From Gibbula magus (Eukaryota; Mollusca; Gastropoda; Trochida; Trochidae), in NCBI GenBank assembly GCA_936450465.1, contig CAKZFU010000085.1, positions 99,342 to 163,341 of the forward strand: a DNA stretch of 64,000 nucleotides, written 5' to 3'. Below the pieces are notes generated by a model that was not told the origin of the DNA, made no database searches, and saw only the letters and a list, made by a program, of their open reading frames with translations. The translations under genes and the position numbers were made by a program. Positions 53,022 through 64,000 of this stretch are shown one piece after another. Every line of letters begins with the position of its first letter. The first letter of the stretch is position 1.

Positions 53022-53976
53022 TAAGAGCTGGTATACGAAGTTGATCAAGTGATCATGAGCAGGGAGGTAACTCTGTCTAGTTAGGTCTTCAAGACTATGT
53101 CTGGAAGACCTGTTATTATCCAGATTCATCTCTATTATTATTTGTACTTTTTTGACCAGAGGTTTCTGAAGTAACCACTGGGCCGATTTGCATGACATTT
53201 GCAGGGATGCTAGCCTGTGGCTGAACTAAGATAATAACAAGCCACTTTTTTTGATTTTCGACTTCTTTCTTGAGTTATCTCCCCTTGAAGTCAAAACTTC
53301 AAACCTCTATAACTCGGAAACTATTCAAGATATTTTCACAACATTTTCACCAAAATGTGCGCAAAAACATTCCCCATCGAAAAGGTTGACGGCCTTTTTT
53401 CTGCCGGAACAATAGATTTTTTGCTATTTCGAAAAAACTGATTTTTTGTGAACTTTCGCGATTTTTGGGGTACGCGTCTAAGAAAATCTTCTCCTCCCTC
53501 AAATCTATGACTATAGCTACATGTGATAGCTTATTTTGAAGATAAATACATTAGTAAGAGGATTGTAGAAGTCGATTTTTGAATTTCATCCTAGAATTTT
53601 AATAATCTCTCCTTGAACATGGTCATTTTTAAAAAGTGCGTTTTTCGGCTCTATGTTCAAATGGACCTCACTCGCTAAGGAAAACTCTGATTCGAATTCT
53701 GTTTTTTGCAATCTGTTCACAATTTGTGGTTTAACAGGTCCACTTCAGAATGTGATCATGTAAATGTTGACCGTTTAAGCAAAACGTCGACATGAACACA
53801 TTTGACGATTTTAAGGGGATTTTCTTTGGAGATTTTTTGTTCGAAAACTACTGAAGATAGAATCACGTTTGATAGCTCATATATATGCTGACGAAATAAT
53901 TGAATCAATAGACACAAGAGAAGAAGCAAGTAAAGCCTGCTTGTCTGCACCAATGCCATATATATATGGAGGTCCT

Positions 53977-54007
<31 letters not shown>

Positions 54008-55055
54008 AAGAGTCCAAAACGCAACCTGGATTTCTCAACTTTCTAATCCCGCGAGGATCATAAAAATCAAGGTTTGAGCCAAATCGGAGCAACACACGTT
54101 TTTTAATTCCTGGTGTTGACAACAAAATCAAATCCGTTTCCTTAGTTCTTATTGAGATGGACAAACTTCAAAAGTGTGTATTTCTCTTTTACCATGTTTC
54201 TGCCACCATGAAACACCGAAAAATCATGGCTTGAGCACAACAAAATTTGGAGCCCAAAAATGTATTTATTTTGTTAATGCTTTTACAAATTGCTTCAAAT
54301 GGGTTCCCGTAGTTATTATTGAGAAGAACACAGTCCAAAAATGTTGTTTGCAAAGGTAACATGCTCAAAGGTCATTTGAAGCGGGATTCTTGAAGACCTG
54401 CAGTATTGACGTGTCAATCCTAGTTGCAAATAGACTTCCTTTAACAAGGGAACTTCACTCTGTTTTCAAATTAACTGAAGCACATACTAAAGCAAGAGTT
54501 ACTTACCTTTAAACAAATTGAAGTCACATTTTGTTCCCGTAGTCACGGGCGTGTAACTCTAAGTCCGTTTCATTTGGGTGTCATGTGTCTTTTGGGAAGC
54601 CAGCCTTTGCCTTTTAAGAAGTTGATTTTTGTAAGGTATATATATATGCATTTGTCATGTATCCAATGTTGATCTCCAAAAATGGATTTAATGTAAGCCT
54701 TTGCTATTAACAATATTCTGTCAATGGCAATTAACTTCAATAACTTTAGTAAATACAATGAACATTGATTCGATTTACGAAAAGGGCAAGGTTCAATGGT
54801 TATTGGCTAAGGTGCAAGGTGCAATGTACAAGATGCAATGTGCATGTGCAAGATGCAAGATGCAAGGTGCAAGGTGCAAGATGCAAGGGGTTAGGGGTAA
54901 GGGGTAAGGGGTTAGGGGTTAGGGGTTAGGGGTTAGGGGTTAGGGTTAAGGTGCAAGGGTTAGGGTTAGGGTTAGGGTTAGGGTTAGGGTTAGGGTTAGG
55001 GTTAGGGTTAGGGTTAGGGTTAGGGTTAGGGTTAGGGTTAGGGTTAGGGTTAGGG
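53022..55055 (+). repeat. Unit 26
   Basis: Length 2034; poly-T 26 (53982-54007); sixteen TTAGGG (54960-55055); private A at 53461. Confidence 0.97.
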
Positions 55056-56010
55056 TAAGAGCTGGTATACGAAGTTGATCAAGTGATCATGAGCAGGGAG
55101 GTAACTCTGTCTAGTTAGGTCTTCAAGACTATGTCTGGAAGACCTGTTATTATCCAGATTCATCTCTATTATTATTTGTACTTTTTTGACCAGAGGTTTC
55201 TGAAGTAACCACTGGGCCGATTTGCATGACATTTGCAGGGATGCTAGCCTGTGACTGAACTAAGATAATAACAAGCCACTTTTTTTGATTTTCGACTTCT
55301 TTCTTGAGTTATCTCCCCTTGAAGTCAAAACTTCAAACCTCTATAACTCGGAAACTATTCAAGATATTTTCACAACATTTTCACCAAAATGTGCGCAAAA
55401 ACATTCCCCATCGAAAAGGTTGACGGCCTTTTTTCTGCCGGAACAATAGATTTTTTGCTATTTCGAAAAAACTGATTTTTTGTGAACTTTCGCGGTTTTT
55501 GGGGTACGCGTCTAAGAAAATCTTCTCCTCCCTCAAATCTATGACTATAGCTACATGTGATAGCTTATTTTGAAGATAAATACATTAGTAAGAGGATTGT
55601 AGAAGTCGATTTTTGAATTTCATCCTAGAATTTTAATAATCTCTCCTTGAACATGGTCATTTTTAAAAAGTGCGTTTTTCGGCTCTATGTTCAAATGGAC
55701 CTCACTCGCTAAGGAAAACTCTGATTCGAATTCTGTTTTTTGCAATCTGTTCACAATTTGTGGTTTAACAGGTCCACTTCAGAATGTGATCATGTAAATG
55801 TTGACCGTTTAAGCAAAACGTCGACATGAACACATTTGACGATTTTAAGGGGATTTTCTTTGGAGATTTTTTGTTCGAAAACTACTGAAGATAGAATCAC
55901 GTTTGATAGCTCATATATATGCTGACGAAATAATTGAATCAATAGACACAAGAGAAGAAGCAAGTAAAGCCTGCTTGTCTGCACCAATGCCATATATATA
56001 TGGAGGTCCT

Positions 56011-56041
<31 letters not shown>

Positions 56042-57090
56042 AAGAGTCCAAAACGCAACCTGGATTTCTCAACTTTCTAATCCCGCGAGGATCATAAAAA
56101 TCAAGGTTTGAGCCAAATCGGAGCAACACACGTTTTTTAATTCCTGGTGTTGACAACAAAATCAAATCCGTTTCCTTAGTTCTTATTGAGATGGACAAAC
56201 TTCAAAAGTGTGTATTTCTCTTTTACCATGTTTCTGCCACCATGAAACACCGAAAAATCATGGCTTGAGCACAACAAAATTTGGAGCCCAAAAATGTATT
56301 TATTTTGTTAATGCTTTTACAAATTGCTTCAAATGGGTTCCCGTAGTTATTATTGAGAAGAACACAGTCCAAAAATGTTGTTTGCAAAGGTAACATGCTC
56401 AAAGGTCATTTGAAGCGGGATTCTTGAAGACCTGCAGTATTGACGTGTCAATCCTAGTTGCAAATAGACTTCCTTTAACAAGGGAACTTCACTCTGTTTT
56501 CAAATTAACTGAAGCACATACTAAAGCAAGAGTTACTTACCTTTAAACAAATTGAAGTCACATTTTGTTCCCGTAGTCACGGGCGTGTAACTCTAAGTCC
56601 GTTTCATTTGGGTGTCATGTGTCTTTTGGGAAGCCAGCCTTTGCCTTTTAAGAAGTTGATTTTTGTAAGGTATATATATATGCATTTGTCATGTATCCAA
56701 TGTTGATCTCCAAAAATGGATTTAATGTAAGCCTTTGCTATTAACAATATTCTGTCAATGGCAATTAACTTCAATAACTTTAGTAAATACAATGAACATT
56801 GATTCGATTTACGAAAAGGGCAAGGTTCAATGGTTATTGGCTAAGGTGCAAGGTGCAATGTACAAGATGCAATGTGCATGTGCAAGATGCAAGATGCAAG
56901 GTGCAAGGTGCAAGATGCAAGGGGTTAGGGGTAAGGGGTAAGGGGTTAGGGGTTAGGGGTTAGGGGTTTGGGGTTAGGGGTTAGGGTTAAGGTGCAAGGG
57001 TTAGGGTTAGGGTTAGGGTTAGGGTTAGGGTTAGGGTTAGGGTTAGGGTTAGGGTTAGGGTTAGGGTTAGGGTTATGGTAAGGGTTAGGG
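55056..57090 (+). repeat. Unit 27 (interrupted telomere run)
   Basis: Length 2035; poly-T 26 (56016-56041); twelve TTAGGG (57001-57072), then TTATGG, TAAGGG and one more TTAGGG (57073-57090). CCTGTGACTG variant (A at 55254). Confidence 0.97.
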
Positions 57091-58045
57091 TAAGAGCTGG
57101 TATACGAAGTTGATCAAGTGATCATGAGCAGGGAGGTAACTCTGTCTAGTTAGGTCTTCAAGACTATGTCTGGAAGACCTGTTATTATCCAGATTCATCT
57201 CTATTATTATTTGTACTTTTTTGACCAGAGGTTTCTGAAGTAACCACTGGGCCGATTTGCATGACATTTGCAGGGATGCTAGCCTGTGGCTGAACTAAGA
57301 TAATAACAAGCCACTTTTTTTGATTTTCGACTTCTTTCTTGAGTTATCTCCCCTTGAAGTCAAAACTTCAAACCTCTATAACTCGGAAACTATTCAAGAT
57401 ATTTTCACAACATTTTCACCAAAATGTGCGCAAAAACATTCCCCATCGAAAAGGTTGACGGCCTTTTTTCTGCCGGAACAATAGATTTTTTGCTATTTCG
57501 AAAAAACTGATTTTTTGTGAACTTTCGCGGTTTTTGGGGTACGCGTCTAAGAAAATCTTCTCCTCCCTCAAATCTATGACTATAGCTACATGTGATAGCT
57601 TATTTTGAAGATAAATACATTAGTAAGAGGATTGTAGAAGTCGATTTTTGAATTTCATCCTAGAATTTTAATAATCTCTCCTTGAACATGGTCATTTTTA
57701 AAAAGTGCGTTTTTCGGCTCTATGTTCAAATGGACCTCACTCGCTAAGGAAAACTCTGATTCGAATTCTGTTTTTTGCAATCTGTTCACAATTTGTGGTT
57801 TAACAGGTCCACTTCAGAATGTGATCATGTAAATGTTGACCGTTTAAGCAAAACGTCGACATGAACACATTTGACGATTTTAAGGGGATTTTCTTTGGAG
57901 ATTTTTTGTTCGAAAACTACTGAAGATAGAATCACGTTTGATAGCTCATATATATGCTGACGAAATAATTGAATCAATAGACACAAGAGAAGAAGCAAGT
58001 AAAGCCTGCTTGTCTGCACCAATGCCATATATATATGGAGGTCCT

Positions 58046-58076
<31 letters not shown>

Positions 58077-59144
58077 AAGAGTCCAAAACGCAACCTGGAT
58101 TTCTCAACTTTCTAATCCCGCGAGGATCATAAAAATCAAGGTTTGAGCCAAATCGGAGCAACACACGTTTTTTAATTCCTGGTGTTGACAACAAAATCAA
58201 ATCCGTTTCCTTAGTTCTTATTGAGATGGACAAACTTCAAAAGTGTGTATTTCTCTTTTACCATGTTTCTGCCACCATGAAACACCGAAAAATCATGGCT
58301 TGAGCACAACAAAATTTGGAGCCCAAAAATGTATTTATTTTGTTAATGCTTTTACAAATTGCTTCAAATGGGTTCCCGTAGTTATTATTGAGAAGAACAC
58401 AGTCCAAAAATGTTGTTTGCAAAGGTAACATGCTCAAAGGTCATTTGAAGCGGGATTCTTGAAGACCTGCAGTATTGACGTGTCAATCCTAGTTGCAAAT
58501 AGACTTCCTTTAACAAGGGAACTTCACTCTGTTTTCAAATTAACTGAAGCACATACTAAAGCAAGAGTTACTTACCTTTAAACAAATTGAAGTCACATTT
58601 TGTTCCCGTAGTCACGGGCGTGTAACTCTAAGTCCGTTTCATTTGGGTGTCATGTGTCTTTTGGGAAGCCAGCCTTTGCCTTTTAAGAAGTTGATTTTTG
58701 TAAGGTATATATATATGCATTTGTCATGTATCCAATGTTGATCTCCAAAAATGGATTTAATGTAAGCCTTTGCTATTAACAATATTCTGTCAATGGCAAT
58801 TAACTTCAATAACTTTAGTAAATACAATGAACATTGATTCGATTTACGAAAAGGGCAAGGTTCAATGGTTATTGGCTAAGGTGCAAGGTGCAATGTACAA
58901 GATGCAATGTGCATGTGCAAGATGCAAGATGCAAGGTGCAAGGTGCAAGATGCAAGGGGTTAGGGGTAAGGGGTAAGGGGTTAGGGGTTAGGGGTTAGGG
59001 GTTTTGGGGTTAGGGGTTAGGGTTAAGGTGCAAGGGTTAGGGTTAGGGTTAGGGTTAGGGTTAGGGTTAGGGTTAGGGTTAGGGTTAGGGTTAGGGTTAG
59101 GGTTAGGGTTAGGGTTAGGGTTAGGGTTAGGGTTAGGGTTAGGG
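57091..59144 (+). repeat. Unit 28
   Basis: Length 2054; poly-T 26 (58051-58076); eighteen TTAGGG (59037-59144). Confidence 0.97.
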
Positions 59145-61179
59145 TAAGAGCTGGTATACGAAGTTGATCAAGTGATCATGAGCAGGGAGGTAACTCTGTC
59201 TAGTTAGGTCTTCAAGACTATGTCTGGAAGACCTGTTATTATCCAGATTCATCTCTATTATTATTTGTACTTTTTTGACCAGAGGTTTCTGAAGTAACCA
59301 CTGGGCCGATTTGCATGACATTTGCAGGGATGCTAGCCTGTGGCTGAACTAAGATAATAACAAGCCACTTTTTTTGATTTTCGACTTCTTTCTTGAGTTA
59401 TCTCCCCTTGAAGTCAAAACTTCAAACCTCTATAACTCGGAAACTATTCAAGATATTTTCACAACATTTTCACCAAAATGTGCGCAAAAACATTCCCCAT
59501 CGAAAAGGTTGACGGCCTTTTTTCTGCCGGAACAATAGATTTTTTGCTATTTCGAAAAAACTGATTTTTTGTGAACTTTCGCGGTTTTTGGGGTACGCGT
59601 CTAAGAAAATCTTCTCCTCCCTCAAATCTATGACTATAGCTACATGTGATAGCTTATTTTGAAGATAAATACATTAGTAAGAGGATTGTAGAAGTCGATT
59701 TTTGAATTTCATCCTAGAATTTTAATAATCTCTCCTTGAACATGGTCATTTTTAAAAAGTGCGTTTTTCGGCTCTATGTTCAAATGGACCTCACTCGCTA
59801 AGGAAAACTCTGATTCGAATTCTGTTTTTTGCAATCTGTTCACAATTTGTGGTTTAACAGGTCCACTTCAGAATGTGATCATGTAAATGTTGACCGTTTA
59901 AGCAAAACGTCGACATGAACACATTTGACGATTTTAAGGGGATTTTCTTTGGAGATTTTTTGTTCGAAAACTACTGAAGATAGAATCACGTTTGATAGCT
60001 CATATATATGCTGACGAAATAATTGAATCAATAGACACAAGAGAAGAAGCAAGTAAAGCCTGCTTGTCTGCACCAATGCCATATATATATGGAGGTCCTT
60101 TTACTTTTTTTTTTTTTTTTTTTTTTTTTAAGAGTCCAAAACGCAACCTGGATTTCTCAACTTTCTAATCCCGCGAGGATCATAAAAATCAAGGTTTGAG
60201 CCAAATCGGAGCAACACACGTTTTTTAATTCCTGGTGTTGACAACAAAATCAAATCCGTTTCCTTAGTTCTTATTGAGATGGACAAACTTCAAAAGTGTG
60301 TATTTCTCTTTTACCATGTTTCTGCCACCATGAAACACCGAAAAATCATGGCTTGAGCACAACAAAATTTGGAGCCCAAAAATGTATTTATTTTGTTAAT
60401 GCTTTTACAAATTGCTTCAAATGGGTTCCCGTAGTTATTATTGAGAAGAACACAGTCCAAAAATGTTGTTTGCAAAGGTAACATGCTCAAAGGTCATTTG
60501 AAGCGGGATTCTTGAAGACCTGCAGTATTGACGTGTCAATCCTAGTTGCAAATAGACTTCCTTTAACAAGGGAACTTCACTCTGTTTTCAAATTAACTGA
60601 AGCACATACTAAAGCAAGAGTTACTTACCTTTAAACAAATTGAAGTCACATTTTGTTCCCGTAGTCACGGGCGTGTAACTCTAAGTCCGTTTCATTTGGG
60701 TGTCATGTGTCTTTTGGGAAGCCAGCCTTTGCCTTTTAAGAAGTTGATTTTTGTAAGGTATATATATATGCATTTGTCATGTATCCAATGTTGATCTCCA
60801 AAAATGGATTTAATGTAAGCCTTTGCTATTAACAATATTCTGTCAATGGCAATTAACTTCAATAACTTTAGTAAATACAATGAACATTGATTCGATTTAC
60901 GAAAAGGGCAAGGTTCAATGGTTATTGGCTAAGGTGCAAGGTGCAATGTACAAGATGCAATGTGCATGTGCAAGATGCAAGATGCAAGGTGCAAGGTGCA
61001 AGATGCAAGGGGTTAGGGGTAAGGGGTAAGGGGTTAGGGGTTAGGGGTTATGGGGTTTGGGGTTAGGGGTTAGGGTTAAGGTGCAAGGGTTAGGGTTAGG
61101 GTTAGGGTTAGGGTTAGGGTTAGGGTTAGGGTTAGGGTTAGGGTTAGGGTTAGGGTTAGGGTTAGGGTTAGGGTTAGGG
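59145..61179 (+). repeat. Unit 29
   Basis: Length 2035; poly-T 25 (60105-60129); fifteen TTAGGG (61090-61179). Confidence 0.97.
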
Positions 61180-62134
61180 TAAGAGCTGGTATACGAAGTT
61201 GATCAAGTGATCATGAGCAGGGAGGTAACTCTGTCTAGTTAGGTCTTCAAGACTATGTCTGGAAGACCTGTTATTATCCAGATTCATCTCTATTATTATT
61301 TGTACTTTTTTGACCAGAGGTTTCTGAAGTAACCACTGGGCCGATTTGCATGACATTTGCAGGGATGCTAGCCTGTGGCTGAACTAAGATAATAACAAGC
61401 CACTTTTTTTGATTTTCGACTTCTTTCTTGAGTTATCTCCCCTTGAAGTCAAAACTTCAAACCTCTATAACTCGGAAACTATTCAAGATATTTTCACAAC
61501 ATTTTCACCAAAATGTGCGCAAAAACATTCCCCATCGAAAAGGTTGACGGCCTTTTTTCTGCCGGAACAATAGATTTTTTGCTATTTCGAAAAAACTGAT
61601 TTTTTGTGAACTTTCGCGGTTTTTGGGGTACGCGTCTAAGAAAATCTTCTCCTCCCTCAAATCTATGACTATAGCTACATGTGATAGCTTATTTTGAAGA
61701 TAAATACATTAGTAAGAGGATTGTAGAAGTCGATTTTTGAATTTCATCCTAGAATTTTAATAATCTCTCCTTGAACATGGTCATTTTTAAAAAGTGCGTT
61801 TTTCGGCTCTATGTTCAAATGGACCTCACTCGCTAAGGAAAACTCTGATTCGAATTCTGTTTTTTGCAATCTGTTCACAATTTGTGGTTTAACAGGTCCA
61901 CTTCAGAATGTGATCATGTAAATGTTGACCGTTTAAGCAAAACGTCGACATGAACACATTTGACGATTTTAAGGGGATTTTCTTTGGAGATTTTTTGTTC
62001 GAAAACTACTGAAGATAGAATCACGTTTGATAGCTCATATATATGCTGACGAAATAATTGAATCAATAGACACAAGAGAAGAAGCAAGTAAAGCCTGCTT
62101 GTCTGCACCAATGCCATATATATATGGAGGTCCT

Positions 62135-62165
<31 letters not shown>

Positions 62166-63232
62166 AAGAGTCCAAAACGCAACCTGGATTTCTCAACTTT
62201 CTAATCCCGCGAGGATCATAAAAATCAAGGTTTGAGCCAAATCGGAGCAACACACGTTTTTTAATTCCTGGTGTTGACAACAAAATCAAATCCGTTTCCT
62301 TAGTTCTTATTGAGATGGACAAACTTCAAAAGTGTGTATTTCTCTTTTACCATGTTTCTGCCACCATGAAACACCGAAAAATCATGGCTTGAGCACAACA
62401 AAATTTGGAGCCCAAAAATGTATTTATTTTGTTAATGCTTTTACAAATTGCTTCAAATGGGTTCCCGTAGTTATTATTGAGAAGAACACAGTCCAAAAAT
62501 GTTGTTTGCAAAGGTAACATGCTCAAAGGTCATTTGAAGCGGGATTCTTGAAGACCTGCAGTATTGACGTGTCAATCCTAGTTGCAAATAGACTTCCTTT
62601 AACAAGGGAACTTCACTCTGTTTTCAAATTAACTGAAGCACATACTAAAGCAAGAGTTACTTACCTTTAAACAAATTGAAGTCACATTTTGTTCCCGTAG
62701 TCACGGGCGTGTAACTCTAAGTCCGTTTCATTTGGGTGTCATGTGTCTTTTGGGAAGCCAGCCTTTGCCTTTTAAGAAGTTAATTTTTGTAAGGTATATA
62801 TATATGCATTTGTCATGTATCCAATGTTGATCTCCAAAAATGGATTTAATGTAAGCCTTTGCTATTAACAATATTCTGTCAATGGCAATTAACTTCAAAA
62901 ACTTTAGTAAATACAATGAACATTGATTCGATTTACGAAAAGGGCAAGGTTCAATGGTTATTGGCTAAGGTGCAAGGTGCAATGTACAAGATGCAATGTG
63001 CATGTGCAAGATGCAAGATGCAAGGTGCAAGGTGCAAGATGCAAGGGGTTAGGGGTAAGGGGTAAGGGGTTAGGGGTTAGGGGTTAGGGGTTTGGGGTTA
63101 GGGGTTAGGGTTAAGGTGCAAGGGTTAGGGTTAGGGTTAGGGTTAGGGTTAGGGTTAGGGTTAGGGTTAGGGTTAGGGTTAGGGTTAGGGTTAGGGTTAG
63201 GGTTAGGGTTAGGGTTAGGGTTAGGGTTAGGG
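61180..63232 (+). repeat. Unit 30
   Basis: Length 2053; poly-T 26 (62140-62165); eighteen TTAGGG (63125-63232). Carries both the A at 62782 (shared with units 3 and 16) and the A variant at 62899. Confidence 0.97.
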
Positions 63233-64000
63233 TAAGAGCTGGTATACGAAGTTGATCAAGTGATCATGAGCAGGGAGGTAACTCTGTCTAGTTAGGTCTT
63301 CAAGACTATGTCTGGAAGACCTGTTATTATCCAGATTCATCTCTATTATTATTTGTACTTTTTTGACCAGAGGTTTCTGAAGTAACCACTGGGCCGATTT
63401 GCATGACATTTGCAGGGATGCTAGCCTGTGGCTGAACTAAGATAATAACAAGCCACTTTTTTTGATTTTCGACTTCTTTCTTGAGTTATCTCCCCTTGAA
63501 GTCAAAACTTCAAACCTCTATAACTCGGAAACTATTCAAGATATTTTCACAACATTTTCACCAAAATGTGCGCAAAAACATTCCCCATCGAAAAGGTTGA
63601 CGGCCTTTTTTCTGCCGGAACAATAGATTTTTTGCTATTTCGAAAAAACTGATTTTTTGTGAACTTTCGCGGTTTTTGGGGTACGCGTCTAAGAAAATCT
63701 TCTCCTCCCTCAAATCTATGACTATAGCTACATGTGATAGCTTATTTTGAAGATAAATACATTAGTAAGAGGATTGTAGAAGTCGATTTTTGAATTTCAT
63801 CCTAGAATTTTAATAATCTCTCCTTGAACATGGTCATTTTTAAAAAGTGCGTTTTTCGGCTCTATGTTCAAATGGACCTCACTCGCTAAGGAAAACTCTG
63901 ATTCGAATTCTGTTTTTTGCAATCTGTTCACAATTTGTGGTTTAACAGGTCCACTTCAGAATGTGATCATGTAAATGTTGACCGTTTAAGCAAAACGTCG
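63233..64000 (+). repeat. Unit 31, cut by the window edge
   Basis: The first 768 bases of another unit, identical in layout to the others, ending inside the body before the poly-T. It shows that the array continues to the right. Confidence 0.97.

Larger units (their letters stand above)
2142..64000 (+). repeat. Subtelomeric tandem array of a ~2.04-kb unit with embedded TTAGGG runs (30 complete copies plus a partial one)
   Basis: Units begin at each TAAGAGCTGG and end with a TTAGGG run. All 30 complete units and the partial last one point the same way, with no inversion, no inserted foreign DNA and no gap. Unit lengths run from 1987 to 2068 bp. Bodies differ by only a few single-base changes; length differences come mainly from the number of perfect TTAGGG hexamers (5-25), the heptamer block and a poly-T tract (21-26). 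The array runs off the right edge, so its true size is unknown. No reading frame of convincing length or content exists in the unit. Confidence 0.98.

Noticed and set aside
2142..64000. CRISPR array or ribosomal DNA cluster as explanation for regular repeats
   Set aside because: The period is about 2 kb with no spacer turnover, the unit has no rRNA-like conserved sequence, and TTAGGG runs mark it as eukaryotic telomere-associated DNA.
2142..64000. A strict higher-order repeat of several units
   Set aside because: Markers at 15978, 16492, 7768 and their equivalents recur at irregular unit spacings, with no constant multi-unit block.

Overview
This window looks like a chromosome-end (subtelomeric) region of an animal, probably an invertebrate. 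It holds no gene that I can support. The evidence is about 2 kb of AT-rich unique sequence followed by about 62 kb of near-identical tandem repeats of about 2.04 kb. Every repeat unit carries its own run of perfect vertebrate/metazoan-type telomere hexamers (TTAGGG). There are no rRNA or tRNA genes, no long reading frames and no bacterial signals. A GTTATCTCCC-type motif in each unit reminds me of molluscan non-coding DNA, but that is a memory-based hint only.

Layout. Bases 1-207 are a diverged fragment of the same repeat unit, with about ten differences in 207 bases. Bases 208-660 hold about three decayed copies of a 150-165 bp repeat. Bases 661-1997 are AT-rich sequence with a fold-back structure (1031-1125) and no recognisable gene. 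At 1998 the sequence switches abruptly to telomere DNA: first variant repeats (TTTAGGG, TTAGGGG; 1998-2063), then 13 perfect TTAGGG (2064-2141). This is the order expected at the base of a real telomere. From 2142 to the end of the window there are 30 complete units and one cut by the window edge. All have the same orientation, and the G-rich strand reads rightwards, as it would if the chromosome end lies to the right.

Each unit has the same order: about 1.78 kb of non-telomeric body, with a poly-T tract of 21-26 T about 0.96 kb in; a heptamer minisatellite AAGRTGC; a heptamer block GGGGTTA/GGGGTAA; a separator TTAAGGTGCAAGGG; a run of 5-25 perfect TTAGGG; then the next body, starting TAAGAGCTGG. 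Bodies differ by only a few bases per unit, so nearly all length variation (1987-2068 bp) comes from whole-hexamer changes in the telomere run, heptamer copy number and poly-T length.

The closest known analogies are yeast Y' elements amplified in type I survivors, the 'roll-and-spread' telomere arrays of Kluyveromyces lactis, and the TALT (template for alternative lengthening of telomeres) arrays of Caenorhabditis elegans. In all of these an internal sequence joined to telomere repeats is copied many times onto a chromosome end. I infer that the window shows such a recombination-built chromosome end, or a natural subtelomeric satellite of the same architecture. No protein-coding system is involved: the 'system' here is structural DNA.
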